This document shows, one piece after another, positions 1-8,456 of a stretch of 64,000 nucleotides of DNA. The DNA is from Brevundimonas subvibrioides (GTDB lineage Bacteria; Pseudomonadota; Alphaproteobacteria; Caulobacterales; Caulobacteraceae): positions 930,001 through 994,000 of the forward strand of contig NZ_CP114542.1 in assembly GCF_027271155.1 (NCBI RefSeq), written 5' to 3'. A model generated the notes under the pieces. That model saw nothing but the letters and a program-made list of their open reading frames with translations. It was not told the origin of the DNA and ran no database searches. The translations under genes and the position numbers were made by a program. Position 1 is the first letter of the stretch. Each line of letters begins with the position of its first letter.

Positions 1-1
1 G

Positions 2-553
2 ATCGAGCGCACCGTCATGGTCGACGCCCACAACGCCGCCCGGATCGTCCTGACCGACGTCCAGGTCGACGCCGACGCCGTGATCGGTGAGGTCGATGGC
101 GGGGACAAGGCGCTCGAGGGTGCCCTGAACCTCGGCCGCGCCTGCGCCGCCGCCTGCCTGACCGGCGCCGGGGATCAGGCCTTCCTCTCGACCGTCGAAT
201 ACCTGCGCGGACGCAAGCAGTTCGGCAAGGCGATCGGCGAGTTCCAGGCCCTTCAGCACCGCGCTGCCCATCTGTTCACCGAGCTGGAACTGGCCAAGGC
301 GGCCGTGCTGGGGGCCCTGCAGCGGATCGACGCCGGGGCCGACAAGGCCGACCTCGCTGTCTCGGTCGCCAAGGCCAAGGCCGGCAAGGTCGCCGAACTG
401 GCCGTCCAGGAAGCCGTCCAGATGCACGGCGGCGTCGGCATGACCGATGAATACGACGTCGGCCTCTATATGAAGCGGGTCCGTGTACTGAACGAACTGC
501 TCGGCGACGCCGGGTTCCACGCCGAAAAACTGGCGAGGGCGGGAGGGTACTGA
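2..553 (+). CDS. Acyl-CoA dehydrogenase, C-terminal part (cut by window edge)
   Basis: The reading frame is open to the left edge, so the N-terminal half lies outside the window. The visible 184 residues are the C-terminal helical domain of an FAD-dependent acyl-CoA dehydrogenase. They include the RKQFGKAIGEFQALQH segment typical of the family and the AVQMHGGVGMTDEYDVGLYMKR segment near the end, which contacts FAD and the subunit interface. The enzyme would oxidise an acyl-CoA to the enoyl-CoA in fatty-acid or amino-acid catabolism. The substrate cannot be inferred because the catalytic-base region is not decisive here. It is followed by a palindromic intergenic element and then hmgA. Confidence 0.93.
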   Translation: MERTVMVDAHNAARIVLTDVQVDADAVIGEVDGGDKALEGALNLGRACAAACLTGAGDQAFLSTVEYLRGRKQFGKAIGEFQALQHRAAHLFTELELAKAAVLGALQRIDAGADKADLAVSVAKAKAGKVAELAVQEAVQMHGGVGMTDEYDVGLYMKRVRVLNELLGDAGFHAEKLARAGGY

Positions 554-561
554 TCCCGCTT

Positions 562-718
562 CCTTCTCCCCTTGCGGGAGAAGGTGGCCGAGCGGAGCGA
601 GGTCGGATGAGGGGTGACTGTGGATTCACCGGTGAGCCGCCTGGCCCGCCCATCTCGTCCGCATCCTCGTACCCCTCATCCGCTCCTCCGGGGCACCTTC
701 TCCCGCAAGGGGAGAAGG
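562..718. repeat. Long inverted repeat (family C intergenic palindrome)
   Basis: The left arm (562-615) contains CTTCTCCCCTTGCGGGAGAAG followed by a GGATGAGGGGT-type end. The right arm (671-718) carries the same motifs in reverse order, ACCCCTCATCC then CACCTTCTCCCGCAAGGGGAG. The whole 157 bp can fold into one long hairpin that fills the gap between the dehydrogenase and hmgA. A half copy recurs at about 50140-50205. Such elements behave as dispersed non-coding palindromes; a role in transcript ends is possible but not shown. Confidence 0.8.
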
Positions 719-746
719 GCTAAGTCCCGGTTCAGGGAGACCTTGC

Positions 747-2048
747 ATGACGCTGAACAGCGCGACCTACCTGACCGGCTTCGGCAATCATTTCGCGACC
801 GAGGCGGTCCCCGGTGCCCTGCCGGTCGGCCGCAACTCGCCGCAGAAGACGCCGATGGGCCTGTATGCGGAGCAGCTCAGCGGCACCGCCTTCACGGCGC
901 CGAGGGCCGAGAACCGCCGCAGCTGGCTCTATCGCCTTCGCCCCTCGGCCCAGCATCCGGCCTATCGGCCCTTCGATCGGGGCCTGATCCGCTCCGGCCC
1001 CTTCCACGACGCCCCGCCCAGCCCCAACCGCATGCGCTGGGACCCCCTGCCGATCCCGACCGCCCCCACCGACTGGGTGGAGGGCCTCGTCACCTATGGC
1101 GGCAACGGCGACGCGGAGGCCCAGACCGGCGTGGGCATTCACCTCTATGCTGCCAACCGCTCGATGGTGGACCGGGTCTTCTATTGTGCCGACGGCGAGC
1201 TGCTGATCGTCCCGCAGGAGGGATCCCAGACCTTCGTCACCGAGTTCGGCCGCATCGATGCGGACCCCGGCCACATCGTCGTCATCCCGCGCGGCGTCCG
1301 CTTCCGCGTCGAGGTGAGCGGGCCGGTGCGCGGCTATGTCTGCGAGACCTATGGCGCGCCCTTCCGCCTGCCGGATCTCGGCCCCATCGGTTCCAACGGC
1401 CTGGCCAATCCGCGCGATTTCGAGACGCCCGTCGCCGCCTTCGAGGATGTCGATCGCCCGACCGAATGCATCCAGAAGTTCGCCGGGCGTCTGTGGACCA
1501 CGACCTTCGCCCACAGCCCGCTGGACGTCGTCGCCTGGCACGGCAACAACGCGCCGTATCGCTGGGACACCGCCCGGTTCAACACCATCAACACGGTCAG
1601 CTTCGACCACCCGGATCCGTCGATCTTCACCGTCCTGACCAGCCCCTCGGATACGCCCGGCACCGCCAACTGCGATTTCGTGATCTTCCCGCCGCGCTGG
1701 ATGGTGGCCGAGGACACCTTCCGCCCGCCGTGGTTCCACCGGAACGTCATGAGCGAGTTCATGGGCCTGGTGACCGGGGCCTATGACGCCAAGGAGGGCG
1801 GCTTCGCCCCCGGCGGCGCCTCGCTGCACAACGCCATGAGCGGCCACGGCCCCGATCAGGCCAGCTATGACAAGGCGGTCGCCGCCGAGCTCAGGCCGCA
1901 CAGGCTGGAAAACACCCTGGCCTTCATGTTCGAGACACGGCTTCCGATCCGCACCACGGAATGGGCGCAAACGACCCCGACGATGCAGCTCGACTACGAC
2001 GACGTCTGGACCGGGTTCGCGAAGGGCGACGTCTCGCACAAGGGATAA
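747..2048 (+). CDS. hmgA: Homogentisate 1,2-dioxygenase
   Basis: The 433-residue protein matches the usual length of homogentisate dioxygenase, the Fe(II) enzyme that opens the homogentisate ring to maleylacetoacetate in tyrosine and phenylalanine breakdown. The start reads [20 protein letters not shown], the family signature. Iron ligands are visible as H331 and E337 in [11 protein letters not shown] and H367 in SGHGPD; H288 in SFDHPDP fits the acid-base histidine. The ATG is preceded by a GGGAG-like ribosome site. The downstream maleylacetoacetate and fumarylacetoacetate genes are not in the window; a small lipoprotein gene follows after 2 bp. Confidence 0.97.
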   Translation: MTLNSATYLTGFGNHFATEAVPGALPVGRNSPQKTPMGLYAEQLSGTAFTAPRAENRRSWLYRLRPSAQHPAYRPFDRGLIRSGPFHDAPPSPNRMRWDPLPIPTAPTDWVEGLVTYGGNGDAEAQTGVGIHLYAANRSMVDRVFYCADGELLIVPQEGSQTFVTEFGRIDADPGHIVVIPRGVRFRVEVSGPVRGYVCETYGAPFRLPDLGPIGSNGLANPRDFETPVAAFEDVDRPTECIQKFAGRLWTTTFAHSPLDVVAWHGNNAPYRWDTARFNTINTVSFDHPDPSIFTVLTSPSDTPGTANCDFVIFPPRWMVAEDTFRPPWFHRNVMSEFMGLVTGAYDAKEGGFAPGGASLHNAMSGHGPDQASYDKAVAAELRPHRLENTLAFMFETRLPIRTTEWAQTTPTMQLDYDDVWTGFAKGDVSHKG

Positions 2049-2050
2049 CC

Positions 2051-2404
2051 ATGCGCCTCCTGATCGCCGCCCTCGCCCTGTTGGCCTCCGCCTGTTCGCC
2101 AATGGCGGCCCCGACCCCGGAGACGGCCACGCCGACCCGGACGGCGGAACAGGCCTGCGCGGCCCGGGGCGGCGCCCTGATGCGGGTGGGCCGGTTGCAG
2201 ACCGAGCAGTGCATCATTCCCTTCGCGGACGGCGGCAAGGTCTGTCGCGACGGCGATGACTGCCGGGGCAATTGCTACACGGAGACAGCAGGCAACCAGC
2301 CTCCCGGCCCGGTGACCGGGCGCTGTGCCGTCAACGACCTGCCGTTCGGCTGCCGCACGCCGGTCGAGGACGGGCAGGCCGGCCCGACCCTCTGCGTGGA
2401 CTGA
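2051..2404 (+). CDS. Small cysteine-rich lipoprotein, unknown function
   Basis: The 117-residue protein starts with a short signal peptide, MRLLIAALALLASACSP, with Cys15 as the probable lipidation site (the lipobox is slightly degenerate). A longer frame runs upstream into hmgA, but this ATG sits 2 bp after the hmgA stop and gives a clean signal peptide. The mature part has about eight cysteines, including CRDGDDCRGNC and a C-terminal LCVD, which suggests disulfide bonding in the periplasm. It is probably cotranscribed with hmgA. I do not recognise the family. Confidence 0.75.
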   Translation: MRLLIAALALLASACSPMAAPTPETATPTRTAEQACAARGGALMRVGRLQTEQCIIPFADGGKVCRDGDDCRGNCYTETAGNQPPGPVTGRCAVNDLPFGCRTPVEDGQAGPTLCVD

Positions 2405-2411
2405 TGGCCGT

Positions 2412-3380
2412 CTAGCAGTCCGGGCAGTCCGGCATCACGTCGGTTTCCAGCTGCAGGGTCGTGTGGCCGATGCCGAAGCGGCTGCGCGCCAGGGTCTGGG
2501 CTTCCAGCAGCAGGGCCCGCGGATCACCCCGGTCGTGGACCAGATGCGCCGTCAGCGCCGTCCGGGTCGTCGACATCCCCCAGATGTGCAGGTCGTGCAC
2601 AGCCGTGACGCCCGGCAGCCCGGCCAGGGCCGACCGGACCGCGGCCACATCCACCGAGGCGGGGGCCGCGTCCATCGCCAGGCCGACAGAATCCTTCAGC
2701 AGGCCCCAGGTGCCCCACAGGATCACCGCCACGATGACGATGGATACCAGCGGATCCAGGATCGACCATCCGGTCATCATGATGACCCCGCCTGCGATCA
2801 CCACCCCGATCGACACCGCCGCGTCCGACAGCATGTGCAGATAGGCCCCGCGCGCATTCAGGTCCGAATGCTGGTCCCGCATGAACAGCAGCGCCGTGGC
2901 CAGGTTGATGACGAAACCGATGCCTGCCACGATCATGACGACGCCCGACTGGACCGGCGCGGGCTCTGACAGTCGCTGCACCGCCTCGAAGGCGATGGCC
3001 CCGCAGGCGAAGATCAGCAGCAGGGCATTGGCCAGCGCCGCCAGGATGGTCGCCTTGCCGAAGCCATAGGTCAGCTGGCTGCCCGCCGCGCGCCTCGCCA
3101 GCACCGCCGCCCCGCCTGCCATGGCCAGACCCAGCACGTCCGACAGATTGTGCCCCGCGTCCGCCAGCAGCGCCGTCGAGCCGCTGAACAGCCCGGCCCC
3201 GAACTCGCACGCCACAAAGGCCAGATTGATGATCAGCCCGACGCCATAGCGCCAGTCGCCCGTGTCGACCGGACCGTGCGCATGTCCATGTCCGCCGTGG
3301 GCGTGCCCCGCGTGCCCATGGGTGTGACCACTGTGGTCGTGGTCGTGGTCGTGGTGAGGGTGCGCGTGGTCGTGAGCCAT
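2412..3380 (-). CDS. Cation diffusion facilitator (Zn/Co/Cd efflux), His-rich N-terminus
   Basis: The protein has 322 residues when started at MAHDHAHPHHDHDHDHSGH; the longer frame adds a non-conserved tail, so this ATG was chosen. The first 50 residues form a histidine cluster, a probable metal-sensing or metal-loading tail in the cytoplasm. About six membrane helices follow, with the HNLSDVLGLA motif of CDF transporters in helix 2 and a matching histidine/aspartate pair (HMLSDAAVSIG) in helix 5. The C-terminal domain (about 245-320) is the cytoplasmic metal-binding fold. It resembles CzcD/DmeF/ZitB exporters that exchange divalent metal for protons. The metal is not determinable from sequence. 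Confidence 0.92.
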   Translation of the reverse strand: MAHDHAHPHHDHDHDHSGHTHGHAGHAHGGHGHAHGPVDTGDWRYGVGLIINLAFVACEFGAGLFSGSTALLADAGHNLSDVLGLAMAGGAAVLARRAAGSQLTYGFGKATILAALANALLLIFACGAIAFEAVQRLSEPAPVQSGVVMIVAGIGFVINLATALLFMRDQHSDLNARGAYLHMLSDAAVSIGVVIAGGVIMMTGWSILDPLVSIVIVAVILWGTWGLLKDSVGLAMDAAPASVDVAAVRSALAGLPGVTAVHDLHIWGMSTTRTALTAHLVHDRGDPRALLLEAQTLARSRFGIGHTTLQLETDVMPDCPDC

Positions 3381-3400
3381 GGGGGATGGGTAGGCCGGGG

Positions 3401-3530
3401 AGTGGCGAGTGGCTAGTGGCGAGTGGCGAGGGATCGCCGCACGGTCAATTCTCTCCATACCGGATACCCTGGGGCCGTGGACAACGCGCGCGGTTCAAGC
3501 TGAACCACTCGTCACTCGTCACTCGCCACT
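3401..3530. repeat. Inverted blocks of 7-bp tandem repeats
   Basis: The left block (3401-3430) is about four tandem copies of AGTGGCG/AGTGGCT. The right block (about 3505-3530) is the reverse complement pattern, copies of (C/T)CACTCG. The blocks could pair across a spacer of about 75 bp. They fill the gap between two genes on the minus strand, downstream of the membrane protein and upstream of the efflux gene. No coding potential was seen. Confidence 0.7.
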
Positions 3531-3532
3531 GC

Positions 3533-4192
3533 CTAGTGCCGATGCATCACGACAAGAAGTCCGATCGCGATCAGGGCGACACCCAGGATGGCCCCCTCAT
3601 ATCGCGCCCACCGCTCCAGCCTCAGCACCGAAGCGCCCGCGCGGGCCAGGGTCGTGAAGGTCGCCATGCCCAGGATCGTCCCGACGGCGAAGACGATCGT
3701 CAGCAGCGCCAGCGCCATCGTGCCCTCCTGGGCCGAGGACATGTAGATCGGCAACAGGACCTCCCCCGGCGACAGGGCCATGACCGCCACCAGCCCCCAG
3801 AAGGCGGCCGAATGCGACACCGCGGGTTCGGCCAGATCCAGCAGCGGCCCGCCCGCCGTCGCCGGCCTGCGGACCATCGATTTGATCAGATAGAAGCCGC
3901 CGAAGCCGAACAGCAGCACCGCCGACAGATGCGGCAGCAACCCGGCGACCACCTCGTCCAGCGCCATGCCGGCCGCGACGATCAGACTGCCGACCACGGC
4001 CGTCGTGGCGATATGGGCCAGCCCCGCCGCCGTGACCGCCAGAAGGCTCCGCGTCAGGCTCCATCGCTGGGCCCGGCCGACCAGCACGAATGGCAGCCAG
4101 TGCGTCGGCAGGGCCGCGTGCAGAAAGGCCGCCGCGAACCCGCCGCCCAGAAGCGACCACAGGACCGGCTGTTCAAGGGCGGACGGGGACAT
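3533..4192 (-). CDS. Polytopic membrane protein, TauE/SafE-UreH-like
   Basis: The 219-residue protein has about six hydrophobic helices. The first carries the pattern FLHAALPTHWLPFVLVGRAQ followed by a helix ending GLAHIATTAVVG, and a later helix has ALSPGEVLLPIY. This paired His/Pro layout is seen in the sulfite-exporter TauE/SafE and UreH-like superfamily, and also in NicO-type nickel/cobalt exporters. It lies just upstream of and on the same strand as the cation diffusion facilitator, so a role in metal or anion export is plausible. Substrate unknown. Confidence 0.75.
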   Translation of the reverse strand: MSPSALEQPVLWSLLGGGFAAAFLHAALPTHWLPFVLVGRAQRWSLTRSLLAVTAAGLAHIATTAVVGSLIVAAGMALDEVVAGLLPHLSAVLLFGFGGFYLIKSMVRRPATAGGPLLDLAEPAVSHSAAFWGLVAVMALSPGEVLLPIYMSSAQEGTMALALLTIVFAVGTILGMATFTTLARAGASVLRLERWARYEGAILGVALIAIGLLVVMHRH

Positions 4193-4210
4193 CGTCCGCC
4201 CTATAGCGTG

Positions 4211-5809
4211 TTACTTTGTAACGGTCGAGCGCGATTCGTCCTTGATCGCCAGCGGAGGGGCGTCGACGATGGTCCAAACCTCGGGTTCGACCAGAGGCTG
4301 GTTGCAGCTCGCTTCCAGGACGCGGCCGTCGCGCGTGCCGTAGCGGATCGGCAGGTTGTCGGCGCAGCGAGCCTGGATGGCTTCGAACATGGGACGGCTG
4401 GCGCGGTGCGGGTCATGGCCCTCGACCGTGTCTATGATCGGCTCGCCAGACAGGACGCCGCAGTTGGCCCCGTCCAGCGTCAACTCGCCTGGAGTGTCGT
4501 AGAAGCCGTAAGACCCGCCCGGGCAGTTGATCCGGGCGACGTGCATCAGGGCGGCACCGCGCAGGTCCTGATCGCCCGGGTGGTTCTCGATCGTGACATC
4601 CAGATCGGCGAGGCGGGCCTTGATCGTGGCCCAGCGGGTAGCGCTGGGTCCGTCGAGCAGAACGGCAACAGCGCTGCCGGTGCCGGTCAGAGCGCGGAAT
4701 TCGCTGACGCCATAGCCTGTCGGAGACGTACGAGCGGCTGCCAGCATTGTTTTCCACAGCATGAAGACATCGCCGGATCCGGCTTTCCGGGCCTCGAGGT
4801 CTACCAGCCACTGGATCAGGACACCGCAATCATAGGGGCCGTTGCCGGACTGGAGACGAACGGGGTCCAGGTCGTCCGCGCCCAGGAGGCGGTGACACCC
4901 ATTGAGACGGCGTGCGATGCTCGATCTCGCCGATGCCTCGTCCATCGCGCCCGTCGAGACCGCGCCGACGACAGCGGCGTATTCGGCACCACCCTCGTGC
5001 AACCACGGGGCGTCTTCCGCGTCCGGCGTCTCCACGCTGTGACTGTTCCACAGGTGGAAGGTCTCATGCCAGACGAACGGGTCGACGGCTTCGATCGCGT
5101 CGCGCCATGCATTGCCCTGGAAACGCACCGAGATCACGCCTGTTTCGGTGACGTCGCCGCGGAAGCTCGCCGGGCCGGGGCTGTCGACACTGCCGATCAG
5201 TACCGGGCGGAACGGCAGGCCCGCATTCAGGCGAGCCGCGTAGAAGGCCATGGAGTCAAAGAAGCTGTGCCTTAGTGCTTCGCTCAGTTCGGGGGCGATG
5301 TTCGTCCCGGTGACGACGTCACCACGTGGGTCGATCGCAATATCGGTCGATGGTCCGACATAGGCATAGCCGTCGATCAGATGGGCGTCCGGCAGGCTGG
5401 TCTCGCCCATGGTCAGGGCGAACGACAGTTCGGTGCGGATGCCCTCCAGCATAAAGCCGGGGCCGAAGACGACGCGGCCTTCGCCCGCGAGGCTCAAGCC
5501 CATGTAGACGCGATCGACCTCGGCCGCATCAGGGCGGAGGTGCAGCTCGAACGCGTCGAACGGCCTTTCACTGCTGATCACGTCGTCGTCCAGCGTCAGG
5601 CCGGGCGTGGTGACGGCCCAGAGCGTACGGATCGTGTCGTGGTCGGAAAAGGCGACGCGGGTGACCGGCTCGGGCAGGGTGTAGCGGACGGTGACGCCAG
5701 CGGCGTCCCGCGATGCGACGGCCTGGGCTGTCTGGATATCCTGAGCAGCGGTCGAACGGCCGATGCTCGCGAAAGCGAGTGCGACGACTAGGACGAGTAG
5801 CTTCGGCAT
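4211..5809 (-). CDS. Predicted secreted M61-like metallopeptidase (gluzincin)
   Basis: The start at MPKLLVLVVALAFASIGRST gives a 532-residue protein with a signal peptide of about 22 residues; the longer upstream frame overlaps the neighbour and was dropped. The centre contains VWHETFHLWN, an HExxH zinc site (H248, E249, H252) in the HExFHxWN form typical of family M61. WLHEGGAEYA follows 20 residues later, with E272 in place for the third ligand. The N-terminal 200 residues look like a beta-rich domain as in M61/M1 enzymes. It would act in the periplasm or outside the cell. Family assignment rests on these motifs only. Confidence 0.7.
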   Translation of the reverse strand: MPKLLVLVVALAFASIGRSTAAQDIQTAQAVASRDAAGVTVRYTLPEPVTRVAFSDHDTIRTLWAVTTPGLTLDDDVISSERPFDAFELHLRPDAAEVDRVYMGLSLAGEGRVVFGPGFMLEGIRTELSFALTMGETSLPDAHLIDGYAYVGPSTDIAIDPRGDVVTGTNIAPELSEALRHSFFDSMAFYAARLNAGLPFRPVLIGSVDSPGPASFRGDVTETGVISVRFQGNAWRDAIEAVDPFVWHETFHLWNSHSVETPDAEDAPWLHEGGAEYAAVVGAVSTGAMDEASARSSIARRLNGCHRLLGADDLDPVRLQSGNGPYDCGVLIQWLVDLEARKAGSGDVFMLWKTMLAAARTSPTGYGVSEFRALTGTGSAVAVLLDGPSATRWATIKARLADLDVTIENHPGDQDLRGAALMHVARINCPGGSYGFYDTPGELTLDGANCGVLSGEPIIDTVEGHDPHRASRPMFEAIQARCADNLPIRYGTRDGRVLEASCNQPLVEPEVWTIVDAPPLAIKDESRSTVTK

Positions 5810-5882
5810 GGAGCGGTCCCGGCGAGCGAAACTATGCCTGACAATGCCCGACACTCGGGAGTCAGGTCCAGTGTGGCCTGCG

Positions 5883-7208
5883 TCACCGATACAAACTGGC
5901 CCGGTCCAGTGGCAGGCCACTGGGTCCGGGACGGCGTTTCTGGGCGACGGTCTGGTAGACCAGGACCGAGCCGCGCTCGAAGCCCTTCTTGAACAGGGCG
6001 AAATAGATCAGCCACAGCCGGGTGCGGGCCTCGCCGACCAGGGCATAGGCCTCCTCGCGCCGGGCATACAGCCGGTCTTCCCAATGCTTCAGCGTCAGCT
6101 CGAAATGCTCGCGCATGTCCTCGACATCCAGGGTCTCGAATCCGAGACGGCCCAGGTTGGTCACCGTCATGCCGATGGTGTCCAGCTCGCCGCCCGGAAA
6201 GATGAAGCGGGTGATGACCTTGGTGGTGTCGGTCGGCCTGATCGGATCCTGGCCGCCGCGCCGCACCGACGCCTGGTGGAAATACAGGCCGCCGGGCTTC
6301 AGCAGCCGCTTCATCTCCAGGAAGTGGCGTTCGTGGTTGGCGAAGCCGACGTGCTCGAACATCTCGACCTGGCTGATGGCGTCGTACTCGCCCTCGACGT
6401 TGCGATAGTCCTTCAGCTCCAGGGTGATTCTGTCCGACAGCCCCTCCCGCTCGACCTTGGCCCGGCCGAAATCCAGTTGCGCCTGCGACAGGGTCACGCC
6501 GTGAACGGTGACCCCGTAATGCTTCGCGGCCCAGCAGGACAGACCGGCCCAGCCGCAGCCGACATCCAGAAGGCGTTGCCCGGGCTGGAGCCGCAGCTTC
6601 CTGCAGATGCGGTGCAGCTTCTCTTCCTGCGCCGCCTCAAGCGTCGCGTCGTGGCGGGTGAAATAGGCGCTGGAATAGACCATCTCCGGGTCCAGGAAGA
6701 GCGCATAGAAGTCGTTGCCGACGTCATAGTGGAATTGGATGAAGTCCTGGTCGCTGCGTCCGGCCTTCTCGGCCCCGATGCCGTCGTTGCCGGTCGTGTC
6801 CCAGGCCGGAAGCTGCGTCGCCTCCGCGTCCGATCCTCCCAGCAGGAAGGGCAGGGCCTCCTTCGCCATCAGGACCTTGTCGAGCCGTGAGGCCAGATGG
6901 ATGGCGCGACCGTGGTCCCAGCGGTCGGCGGCATCCAGCGGACTGCCCCCCTCGACCCGCAGGTCGCCGGTGCCGAACATCTCGAACAGCGTCATCAGGC
7001 CGGGCTTCAGCAGCAGGCGACGCACCGCCGACGGGCGCGCAACCACGATCTGGATGTCGTCGCGGGCTTTCGGTCCCAGCGGCAGGACCTCGCCGGTCCA
7101 CAGCCGCAGCGACAGGTCGGCCTGAAGATGTTCGGCCACATGGGCGACGATCCGGCGGGCGGCGGTCACGCGGCGGTCGGTCGCGCCGCCGGCTTCAGTC
7201 TGGGTCAT
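5883..7208 (-). CDS. cfa: Cyclopropane-fatty-acyl-phospholipid synthase family methyltransferase
   Basis: The 441-residue protein has the SAM-binding motif LLDVGCGWAGLS (about 213-224) and the family signature FIQFHYDVGNDFY (about 156-168). QVEMFEHVG and the late AIARR/KRWED-like segments match cyclopropane synthases that add a methylene bridge across double bonds of membrane phospholipid acyl chains. The N-terminal 150 residues form the lipid-binding domain. The start sits divergent from rplU with 200 bp between them. Confidence 0.92.
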   Translation of the reverse strand: MTQTEAGGATDRRVTAARRIVAHVAEHLQADLSLRLWTGEVLPLGPKARDDIQIVVARPSAVRRLLLKPGLMTLFEMFGTGDLRVEGGSPLDAADRWDHGRAIHLASRLDKVLMAKEALPFLLGGSDAEATQLPAWDTTGNDGIGAEKAGRSDQDFIQFHYDVGNDFYALFLDPEMVYSSAYFTRHDATLEAAQEEKLHRICRKLRLQPGQRLLDVGCGWAGLSCWAAKHYGVTVHGVTLSQAQLDFGRAKVEREGLSDRITLELKDYRNVEGEYDAISQVEMFEHVGFANHERHFLEMKRLLKPGGLYFHQASVRRGGQDPIRPTDTTKVITRFIFPGGELDTIGMTVTNLGRLGFETLDVEDMREHFELTLKHWEDRLYARREEAYALVGEARTRLWLIYFALFKKGFERGSVLVYQTVAQKRRPGPSGLPLDRASLYR

Positions 7209-7315
7209 CGAGGGCCTCTGTCTGGAAGGTCGTCCCGTCTTTGCACAGCCGGTTGGGACAGGGCTAGATCAGCGTCGCAAATCAGCACCCGGCGGCATTT
7301 CCGGTGCGTTTCGCG

Positions 7316-7343
7316 TTGACTCGCAGGGCACCATCCGTATATG
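7316..7343 (+). promoter_or_regulatory. Candidate sigma-70-type promoter for rplU-rpmA
   Basis: TTGACT at 7316-7321 and TATATG at 7338-7343 are separated by 16 bp, a good match to a housekeeping promoter. It faces rplU and starts a leader of about 60 nt. It is the only strong promoter match in the gap between cfa (divergent) and rplU. Confidence 0.6.
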
Positions 7344-7354
7344 TCGCCGCTCTT

Positions 7355-7390
7355 CGCCCGCGGGGTCTCCCGGCGGGCGCATTCTTTTTT
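7355..7390 (+). terminator. Terminator-like stem-loop with T-run in the rplU leader
   Basis: CGCCCGC at 7355-7361 pairs with GCGGGCG at 7373-7379, and the stem is followed by ATTCTTTTTT to 7390. No gene on this strand ends upstream, because cfa is divergent. The structure therefore lies in the rplU leader itself, shortly after the predicted start of transcription, and could act as an attenuator. Confidence 0.5.
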
Positions 7391-7410
7391 GCGTTAGCCA
7401 AGGCTTCAAG

Positions 7411-7926
7411 ATGTACGCGGTGATCAAGACCGGCGGCAAGCAGTACCGGGTCCAACCGGGCGACACGATCGTCGTTGAAAAGCTCGACGGCGCGGCCGGC
7501 GATGTCCTCAGCCTGGGCTCGGTCCTGATGCTGGGCGGCGACAAGGGCGTGACCCTGGGCGCTCCCCTGATCGAGGGCGCGACCGTCGCCGCCACCCTGA
7601 TCGAGACCCGCAAGGGTGAGAAGGTCAAGATCTTCAAGAAGACCCGCCGTCAGGGCTATCGCCGTACCAATGGCCACCGCCAGATGGAATCGGTCCTGCG
7701 CATCACCGGCATCGACGGTGCCGGCGAGACCGCAAAGTGGGACGGCAAGGTCGATCTGATGACCAAGGCCGAGATCAACCTGCGTGCCCGTGGCCTGGCG
7801 CCCCGTGTGGAAGCCGCCACTCCGGTGGAAGCCGAAGCGCCCGCCGCCGCCGCCAAGCCTGCGAAGGCTCCGGCGAAGAAGGCCGCGCCCAAGACCGAAA
7901 CCGCCGCTTCGACCGACGAAGCCTAA
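7411..7926 (+). CDS. rplU: 50S ribosomal protein L21, with C-terminal Ala/Lys extension
   Basis: Residues 1-103 are L21, which binds 23S rRNA: MYAVIKTGGKQYRVQPGDTI at the start and the GYRRTNGHRQ core near 85-95, close to the classic GHRQ(P/Y)FT site. The remaining 68 residues are an Ala/Pro/Lys-rich low-complexity tail (AAAAKPAKAPAKKAAPK), a common addition in alphaproteobacteria. Total length is 171 against about 103 in E. coli. It is followed by rpmA after 63 bp, the usual order. Confidence 0.97.
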   Translation: MYAVIKTGGKQYRVQPGDTIVVEKLDGAAGDVLSLGSVLMLGGDKGVTLGAPLIEGATVAATLIETRKGEKVKIFKKTRRQGYRRTNGHRQMESVLRITGIDGAGETAKWDGKVDLMTKAEINLRARGLAPRVEAATPVEAEAPAAAAKPAKAPAKKAAPKTETAASTDEA

Positions 7927-7989
7927 GCAGGACTCGCGCTCAGCCAGGCCGAACGGCCGCTGGCGCAACAAGGAAGCAGGAGCGCCCAG

Positions 7990-8289
7990 ATGGCTCACAA
8001 GAAATCCGGTGGTTCGTCGCGTAACGGTCGCGACTCTCACTCCAAGCGCCTCGGCGTGAAGAAATACGGCAGCGAGAACGTGCTGGCCGGCAACATCCTG
8101 GTGCGTCAGCGCGGCACGACCTTCCACCCCGGCGACAACGTCGGCATGGGCCGTGACCACACCCTGTTCGCTCTCGAGCACGGCGCGGTGAAATTCACCA
8201 AGAAAGCCAACGGCCGCTGTTACGTGTCGATCCTTCCGGCGAACGACGACGCCTCCCTTGCCCAGAATGGGGCGATCGCCGCCGAGTAG
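7990..8289 (+). CDS. rpmA: 50S ribosomal protein L27
   Basis: The 99-residue protein begins [20 protein letters not shown], the L27 N-terminus that reaches the peptidyl-transferase centre. It continues with [21 protein letters not shown] and the [17 protein letters not shown] block. A purine-rich GGAAGCAGGAG sequence precedes the ATG. It is the second gene of the L21-L27 operon, and a strong hairpin follows the stop. Confidence 0.98.
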   Translation: MAHKKSGGSSRNGRDSHSKRLGVKKYGSENVLAGNILVRQRGTTFHPGDNVGMGRDHTLFALEHGAVKFTKKANGRCYVSILPANDDASLAQNGAIAAE

Positions 8290-8360
8290 CGCGAAACCGG
8301 ATTTCGGATCGCGCTGCTTCCTCGAAAAAGCAGCCGATCCGGACCAGGGAAATATTTCCG

Positions 8361-8392
8361 CGGGGAGTCTGGATCACCAGGCTCCCCGTTTG
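8361..8392 (+). terminator. Probable intrinsic terminator after rplU-rpmA
   Basis: CGGGGAGTCTGG (8361-8372) pairs with CCAGGCTCCCCG (8377-8388) around a 4-nt ATCA loop, with one G-T wobble, and is followed by TTTGCG. The T-run is short, but the stem is strong and correctly placed 70 nt after the rpmA stop. Confidence 0.65.
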
Positions 8393-8456
8393 CGTTCCCC
8401 GCCTCGAAGTCCGCCCGAGCCCTCAAAGGAGGTGGACCGAAGACAAGGCTGGAAAC

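Noticed and set aside
732..2102. Long minus-strand open frame over hmgA
   Set aside because: Mirror of the conserved dioxygenase; repetitive Gly/Ala/Arg translation without motifs.
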